NCBI RefSeq assembly: GCF_963576675.1
Contig: NC_088916.1
Span: 16,158,501-16,222,500 of the forward strand
Source of the DNA: Euphorbia lathyris
Lineage: Eukaryota > Streptophyta > Magnoliopsida > Malpighiales > Euphorbiaceae
Reading direction: 5' to 3'
DNA length: 64,000 nucleotides
Shown: one piece after another, positions 57,884 to 64,000 of the stretch
Layout: each line of letters begins with the position of its first letter
Position numbering within the stretch: the stretch's first letter is position 1
Program-made: the position numbers and the translations under genes
The notes under the pieces: model-generated
Database searches by the model: none
Told to the model about the DNA's origin: nothing
Seen by the model: the letters and a program-made list of their open reading frames with translations, nothing else

Positions 57884-59695
57884 TGTAGGGGTTTAGTGTC
57901 CTATAGACAATTGTTCTAGGATATAAACTTAATGTAAATGAAGTGTTCTTTGCATCATTTATTTTAATAAGATATGGTTTCATAACTATATAAAGGCAAC
58001 CTCTTTTAAGAACTAAATAAGTCTAATAAAAGAAAATCCCTAAGTTTGTTTAAAGTGATTATAAAGTGTTCATACAAGCATGAAGTGAGACGAAACTTTA
58101 TAATAAACTAATAAACTTAAAACTACCCTAAGTCAAGTAATATGTTTAGAAATAGGATTGACATATCACTGTTGAGACTTGCATGTAACAATGTCTTCTG
58201 TCGAGACAGAAAGCTGATCTCACAAGCTTCAGATATGCAGATATCTGGACAGTTACATGGATCCAATGAAAGTGAGTTCATTAGGATTAGGGACGCGACT
58301 TGAGATAACAAGATGGGTAGATTTATCCTTTTCACCTGTTCATCTCATTGGTATTAATAGGTATAAGTAATCTTCAGACTCAAAGGAATGTTAATTAGTG
58401 ATTCTGGATTATGGAATGTGACGTTTTGATCCTGTTGTAACACGATCCTTAACAGAGATGACTCTGGGGTGTGAACAGCAGACGTTGGGTATCACATGAA
58501 GTAATTGCAGGATAGTTATACATTGGATTAAGCATTTGTCACTCCCGATAAATGGGAGATACGTCCAAGGATCGCTTGTGGAAGACTTGACTCTAAATCC
58601 TTACAAGGTGATAGCTTAAGACTTGAAATACAGATTTCACTTAACCTATCTAATTGGAGTTGACTCGGCCTGTACAAGTAAAACGAACGTCTCGCTATAT
58701 GTGACTTGACATTATCCATAGTCATAAGATTCAGTTCAAGGATGTAGTTGATAAAGGATCGAATTATACTGTAACTAATACGGAAAGGTCAACGACAGAA
58801 TCAACCTGTCTTCTTATAGCTCTGGGGGAATGTTTCGGATTTGCTAATCACATTTCGCGTACTCATTCCGTTATGCAAAGATCAAATATAATTCTGAGAA
58901 AATTAATTTAATAGTTGCATACGGCTAAAAGCAATAAGAACCTAATGGGTCACACATAGGACTTGGAGCCCAAAAGAGAAACAGATGTTAATTAATTGAT
59001 GGAAGCCCAACTGAGTCCACTAAGGCCCAATAAGCAAGGGGGGCGATTTTTATGTATAAATTACATAAAGAAATTAATTTGATTTTAAGCAATCCTAATT
59101 AGATTATGATTGTGAATTAAATTAATTAAAGGATAAATAAGTTAGGAGGTTTAATGAGATTAAATTGCTCCCATTATTCTCCTAAAACGTTATTATTATT
59201 ATCTTTATATTTAGATATAATTATAGATAATAAATAAGAATTATATTCCGAATTAAATTCTTATTCAATAACCTAATTCTATCTAACTAGGGTTTAGATA
59301 CAAGAGAGTATATATGCCAACATAGTGTCTACCGAAGAGAAGAATTTCGACCCCCTTGTTGAGGATGAGATTATTCACCGCTTCCTTCCGTTTCAATTGA
59401 TTATCAATCTCTTTCTCTATTCCTTGATCTTGTGTTGATTAATTAGAGGCAATCTATTCTTGATTGCTTTTCATACGGTTGAATTCTAACTTGGTTTTGA
59501 ATTGTGTTTTTGTCTTGTGCTCGGGAACTCGAAGTAAGAGTTGTGGGCACTTCGATTGCAACGGTAGATAGAACATCAAAAGGTATTTCCTTCTATCCCT
59601 CTTTATATGAAATAACGATTAACGGATCTTGGGTTAATGGAAAAAGGTTAAAATTTTTATATTTCCGCTGCCAAACGTTTGCCTATTTTCCTCCA
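57884..59695 (+). repeat. 3' LTR of Copia element D
   Basis: 1812 bp, collinear with 48440-50273. A small deletion near 59315 removes part of the post-TATA block present at 49870-49905 in the 5' LTR. Confidence 0.95.
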
Positions 59696-59838
59696 GTACA
59701 CACTTTCCAAAAACCCTATTTCGTGCTTACAGTTTATTCTCATTCAAGTTACTGACTTTAGCATCGGAGTGTCTCCCGCCGATCCCAACGGCGTTTCACA
59801 GGGAAGGGCGCCGATTAAGATTTCATCACCAGTCATCA
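59696..59838 (+). repeat. 3' LTR of element C, second part
   Basis: Begins with the duplicated GTACA, then CACTTTCCAAAAACCC...GTCATCA, matching 19515-19657. It is followed by the TSD ATCTA of element C. Confidence 0.9.
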
Positions 59839-59843
59839 ATCTA

Positions 59844-60300
59844 TAATGAATTACAAACCTATTTAACAATCATCCAACTATGTTTTCATTGACATTAAGG
59901 AAGAAATTACTTACATTGATCAGTCTAAGGCTAGCTTTAGCCGTAGAGTGACTACTCACTCATGCTCATATTTGAACTAAATAGGAAATAAAGAAGAACA
60001 CTTGGAAAATGATAATTTTTTATAGATAGAACCTCTTGAATCTAAAAGGATTCAGATTTAAGGAACAAATAATTTGATTCCTCTATTAGCATCATCTCAA
60101 TGTGCTATAAATAACATGCAGAAAACAATAAAATAAGCATAATAAATACCTAAAACTCAACAGCTGGAGAATAGTCTACCTAATAAAATAAAACAGTCTA
60201 CCCACATGCAGACAAAAGCACAAGTTGTCAAACAACTTGCTCACTAAATAACAAATGTTCAACTTTTCATGTGCCACAAATGGACAACATGTGATAACCC
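59844..60300. repeat. Older LTR-like flank (right half)
   Basis: Continuation of the sequence broken at 19157 by element C. AT-rich, with no gene. The right border is not clear. Confidence 0.3.
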
Positions 60301-61753
60301 AATTTTTTAACTTTTACATTCATTCTTGAAAAGGAGGATTCTTCTCCCCATGCTCTTTCATCATGTGACCTCCTCTCTCTCTCCCCCCCTCTCATTCTCT
60401 GTGTGTGTGTTTTGACTGTTCTTGACTCCAAAGGAGAGCAGCTGACACATTTGAGTACAACCTACATAGATAAGGCAATTTATAAGAAATATGGATAAAG
60501 TATGGCTCTTTTAGGTTCTTAAATGAGTGGAAATCCCTTAATTATTCAGGTATAAATTGCACTTATCAGTTAAACTCGCCTTAGATTGCATTAACATGTG
60601 CTTCACTTTTACTTTAAGTATCTCCACCTCTTCCATGTATGCTTCAAATTGCTATATAAAAAAATCAACTTCATTGAAAAGATTTACTTATCTAGTCAAA
60701 TGAAACCAATGCATTGTGAATACATATTCTTAATGCAGAAAATCTTGAAAAATTAAAATTTCTAATGCAACATTAATTAAACTATTAAAATGACTAATTT
60801 ACATTTAATATCTCTCCCCTAAATTTCTATTTTCTATGCAAAAATTATTTCTTTTCTTAACTTAATGGCTCTATTAGGATTATTTGCATTAATACTAAAC
60901 TTCTCTCGCCTACCATTAACAAGGAAAAAGTTGAGAAAATATTACTAGACGTGTATTTGTAATACAAAAGGACATATAAAAAAAAAGAACAAAATAAAAA
61001 ACCTAAAATAACATATAATAAAAACCGGAGGGAGTATATATTAAAACTTTGTAATAAAAGTTAAATTAGGTATTTCATAGAGTACGACAAGTGTTATTTT
61101 ACAAAATAAAGGAGTTGGTTAATGGAAAAAAATCTAAAAGCCAATAGTATAATGAATTATTGGCTTAAATTTCAATTAGGCCCCTAATTAATACCTTAAA
61201 AATTAATTATGTCACAAACTTTCTAAAATCACCAAATTCATTAAACTTTCATCATTCCATTCTCATTCAAATCAGCATAATATTTTTTTCATCGCTAACT
61301 AATCACACACAAGGAGAGGATCACGATTTTTGTATGCACACATTATACTTTCACCTTTTCATTTTTGTCATTTCTCTTTCATAATCTATTAGATATACTT
61401 TCTTTCTCTTTCATAAAAGTTGTTAGTCATTACACCATGTAGGTATATAAGTAACAAAGTTATAATCTGTTCTTATTCAATAAAAAAGAGTTGTTTTTCC
61501 TCATTCATATTATTTCATTCTTTTTAGATTTCTTTCTAAATGTGAACTACGCATTATCCTTATCACACTAATATCATTACAGGAAGAATCGCTTGTACAA
61601 GAAAAACATTTCTTATTTATGCATCAAGTATATAATAGGAATATGAGAGCCTGACAAACTAATACACACTCATAACATTATTCGTAAGTAGATCACTCTT
61701 AACACAAAATAATGACAAATGATAATAGATTTGGCAAATATATATGCAATACA
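60301..61753. other. AT-rich 3' flank of the terpene synthase
   Basis: No gene seen on either strand. It contains C/T microsatellite sequence at 60371-60400 and a possible MITE end at 61025-61036. On the minus strand this is the downstream side of the terpene synthase, so its 3' UTR should lie just below 61754. Confidence 0.5.
61025..61036. mobile_element. Possible Stowaway-type MITE end
   Basis: CCGGAGGGAGTA followed by TA matches the terminal repeat of plant Stowaway/mariner MITEs (CTCCCTCCG reversed) with its TA target. I do not find the other end nearby, so this may be a truncated copy. Confidence 0.4.
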
Positions 61754-62044
61754 TTACAAAGGGAGTTGGTGAATGAATAATGACTCAATAATATCCTTCA
61801 AATATGATGAGTATGTATATATATCACACGATGTGTATATAAAATCGACTACTCGAGCATGGTTGAGAAAATGCTTAATTATAATCCTTGATCCAGCACT
61901 TGGCTTCATGTAAGCTTCATTGATGTCTTTCCATGAATTCATACACATTTTTTGAATCCCTTCAATTGCTTCATCTTTTGAGAGTCCATATTCATTCATG
62001 TAACTTTTCAATCCTATAGGACAATCTCTCCTATTGTACTCCAC
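61754..62044 (-). CDS. Terpene synthase, last exon
   Basis: 96 codons plus stop, starting after TATATAG at 62045. It reads VEYNRRDCPIGLKSYMNEYGLSKDEAIEGIQKMC, then NSWKDINEAYMKP and HARVVDFIYTS...SYLKDIIESLFIHQLPL. Length and motifs (R-x-x-C/D-P, CYM/SYM-x-EYG, W-K-D-I-N-E, ARV-x-D-x-IY) match the C-terminal exon of TPS-a/TPS-b synthases; the NSWKDINE and ARVVDFIY forms favour TPS-a (mostly sesquiterpene synthases). It completes the metal-binding NSE motif begun in the previous exon and forms part of the alpha-domain lid. It is cytosolic if TPS-a, which is inference. The exon is open and has no damage. Confidence 0.85.
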   Translation of the reverse strand: MEYNRRDCPIGLKSYMNEYGLSKDEAIEGIQKMCMNSWKDINEAYMKPSAGSRIIIKHFLNHARVVDFIYTSCDIYTYSSYLKDIIESLFIHQLPL

Positions 62045-62140
62045 CTATATATATATATAAACATGCAAGAATTATAATATTTTACTAGTAATATTCCCTC
62101 AACTTGCTAATGTGTACTAATTAATTAATATTATACATAC

Positions 62141-62389
62141 CTCATGAGCCTTTGTGTCATTTATCATACGACCAAGAAATTTAGGAGCTTCAATTATTTT
62201 TGGGTTACTTTTCATCCATTCATAATCCTTAATCCCTATTTCTTCTATTCCAATCATAACTGCTGAAGAAATTGCGTCATTAGCGCTTGTGACTAATCCA
62301 TTTTTAATGTACTCATCAAACGGGGGAACATATTCATCTTCATTCAACCATTGTGCCTCAACAAAATAGCTTCTCGCCAGTTCTTGGAA
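62141..62389 (-). CDS. Terpene synthase, penultimate exon
   Basis: 249 bp, 83 codons, with acceptor TTAATTAG at 62390 and donor GAG|GTATGT at 62140. The intron to the last exon is 96 bp, phase 0. It encodes FQELARSYFVEAQWLNEDEYVP..., then DEYIKNGLVTSANDA and YEWMKSNPKIIEAPKFLGRMINDTKAHE. These are hallmarks of the terpene synthase metal-binding domain: EAxW, P(T/P)FDEY, and the RxxND...E (NSE/DTE) motif that holds Mg2+. In NDTKAHEVE the usual Ser/Thr/Gly position is Ala, which may weaken metal binding. Exon 5 with the DDxxD motif, and all earlier exons, are not found in the 1.6 kb upstream, so the gene either has a long intron or is truncated. Confidence 0.85.
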
Positions 62390-62600
62390 CTAATTAACAA
62401 GATGGTAAAATGAAAAATTATATGTGTAATACATGAAACAGGAGACCAATCAACTAAACTATGAGCTGTAACAATAAATAAAAGTGTCAAACAAGTGATT
62501 TCTTATAGCAATTAAATTAATACATTATGTTTAATATTAATATCAATAAGGTTAATTCATTTATGTTGTTTTAGTGTTTTAATTAGTATCTTTTGAAAGA
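62390..62600 (-). other. Intron side upstream of the terpene synthase exons
   Basis: AT-rich sequence with intron character on the minus strand. No exon with DDxxD is visible. Confidence 0.4.
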
Positions 62601-64000
62601 CCACTTTGATTGCTTGTCCAACTCAGGAATCAATTTTGACTGGATGCATGGGGAATCAACAAATTCCTATAACAACGGAACTAACCAAATGGAAGTAGAG
62701 CCAATGCCCGAAGATGGAAATGATGTTTCCTTTAAATAGCAACCTCAAGAACTTCTACCTTTGGGGAAGATACCGCATCATATTTACTTGGATCCAAGAG
62801 ATCATTTACCTAGTCTTCCTCACGATGTAGTGAGATCCAAAGAGAAAAATGAAGTTGAGAAGTAGAAGAGCAAGCTTGAAAGTGAAGTTCATGATGTGGT
62901 GAAGGTGGATGGTATCTAGGAGGGATAAGGAGAATATGATATATCAACCCAAGACTTGTGGAATAATGTTCGGGTTAGAAAATAGAAGAATAGAAAATTC
63001 TCACAATTGTGAACTCAAAATAATAAAGGAGCTTCTAAGAATGTTCATGGGATCGCAACTAAGTGGGTTGACAAGTTTCTTTGAGAAATTCCATTTAATG
63101 TAGGCTAAGAGTGGAAGAAGGTTGTGAATAGTATCCGGGTTAATAAAGTGGAGGGAAGGAATGCCCAAAGTTTGTTTGCTCAAAGCTATATAGGGGTTTC
63201 AAAGAGTTTTCATGGGATTTCCAATGAATGGGTGGACGAGCTTCGTTAAGACATTCCATTTGATTTTGTCATAGAGTGGAAGAAGAATGTCGAGATGAAG
63301 AAGTTGAGCCCGAATGCATATCATGTACCACTTTGAATTCGTTAGGAACAACAACACTCCAGCGCTCTGTGAAAGCTTTTGAGTCTACTCAAGATCGACA
63401 TCTTCTTCCACACTAAAAAAAGGCTTACGGTCAATATCTTTTCAAGAGTGTAGGATGAAGACATCAAGTTGACCAAAAATGCAAAATTGAGTAATTGATG
63501 AGAGAAATCGGGTCAAAGAGTTTTAACTCAAAGCAACATGGGACCATTGGAGATCATTATGATTTTATTAACATGGAGAAATAATGCTCAAAGGGACAAT
63601 ATAAGTGCTCGGGACGGTGCTAGATGATGTTAGGGTGATTGGAATGCATTGGGGAAGCATTGCAGAGAAAAATGTGTGTGGAGGAGCATTTTGGGTAGAA
63701 CCAATGAGGTCGTTGCCCTCAGCCAAGGTCGATGATGCCATGAATTTTGGTTCCGTTTCATGTATTTGGCTTATTTAAGAGGTAGTTAATTCACTTCGGT
63801 CTTTAAGTTATATTTCTTTTACGTATTTGGCCCCGTTATCCTTATTTCTTTTATTTTAGATTTTTATATATTTAGTATGTGATATTACTCTTACGATTAG
63901 TTTGGTATAAATAAGTTATCTGTTTCATGTAATGTGAATAAATCTTTTATCTATCAAATTCTGAAATTGCTCCTTTGAAGCTATGGTTCGTCTCTTTTAT
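62600..64000 (+). other. Degenerate coding-like sequence of unknown origin
   Basis: On the plus strand a broken frame can be followed from about 63018. Two related segments, GASKNVHGIATKWVDKF... (about 63027-63113) and GVSKSFHGISNEWVDEL... (about 63192-63290), share SK-x-x-HGI-x-x-x-WVD, a stop, then IPF...EWKK. Stops occur throughout. The last 250 bases have a TATAAATAAG word and AATAAA-like words and may be an LTR or UTR. I cannot name the family. Confidence 0.3.

Larger units (their letters stand above)
48440..59695 (+). mobile_element. Element D: Copia retrotransposon in the 3' LTR of C
   Basis: LTRs are 48440-50273 and 57884-59695, with TSD GTACA at 48435-48439 and 59696-59700. PBS is at 50275-50286, a leader with hairpins follows, then a decayed gag-pol (52102-57869) split by a solo LTR, and the PPT at 57871-57883. 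Same family as E but older: it has at least four nonsense codons, one frameshift and a damaged zinc knuckle. Confidence 0.95.
19158..59838 (+). mobile_element. Element C: Gypsy element with gag and antisense ORF, no pol
   Basis: TSD ATCTA is at 19153-19157 and 59839-59843. The 5' LTR is 19158-19657; the 3' LTR is split (48078-48439 and 59701-59838, with the first copy of GTACA counted once) and adds up to the same 500 bp. The interior, once insertions are taken out, is about 4.45 kb: PBS region, gag on the plus strand, a 3' ORF on the minus strand, PPT. The junction between gag remnant and antisense ORF tail (about 21384-21592) has no protease, RT or integrase. Inserted in it are G (with F and E), one solo Copia LTR and Copia element D. 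Gag plus extra antisense ORF fits the Tat lineage, where such ORFs are known. Confidence 0.85.

Overview
The window is nuclear DNA of a flowering plant, most likely a eudicot. The evidence is plant-type LTR retrotransposons (Copia, Athila-like and Ogre/Tat-like Gypsy) with plant primer-binding sites, and the last two exons of a TPS-a-like terpene synthase. Almost everything is retrotransposon DNA. The only cellular gene I can support is the terpene synthase fragment at 61754-62389 on the minus strand.

Left part (1-18582). Positions 37-1877 are an Athila-type LTR (element A) with its primer-binding site at 13-30; its interior runs off the window. Positions 2035-18582 are a large minus-strand Ogre/Tat-like element (B) with 2.7-kb LTRs and an 11-kb interior that keeps only a broken gag and no pol. 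That interior also holds a 46-bp tandem array just before the polypurine tract and about 4.5 kb of degenerate repeats built around a short palindrome.

Middle and right part (19158-59838). This is a nest of insertions, and most of them can be proven from target-site duplications (TSDs). The host is C, a plus-strand Gypsy element with TSD ATCTA. It has a broken gag, no pol, and an antisense, apparently spliced ORF. Into C went: G, an Athila-like minus-strand element (21657-43554, TSD GAGCC); a solo Copia LTR (45379-47443, TSD CACGG); and a full Copia element D in the 3' LTR of C (48440-59695, TSD GTACA). F, a close relative of G, inserted into G (24591-40347, TSD AAACG). E, a nearly intact minus-strand Copia element, inserted into F (27913-37409, TSD CTGAT/CTAAT). 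D carries a solo LTR of its own family in its reverse transcriptase (55379-57227, TSD CTATG). The deepest path is C > G > F > E.

How the parts relate. E and D are the only elements with a full gag-pol, and both are broken by stop codons. A shows no coding region in the window; B, C, F and G lack pol and would need enzymes from relatives. Recurring oddities are GC-rich arrays of short palindromes just upstream of the LTR TATA boxes in three LTR families, and a GC-rich hairpin cluster in the Copia leader whose pairing is kept between E and D although the sequence has changed. The right end (59844-64000) is AT-rich flanking DNA, the terpene synthase exons and degenerate sequence I cannot identify.
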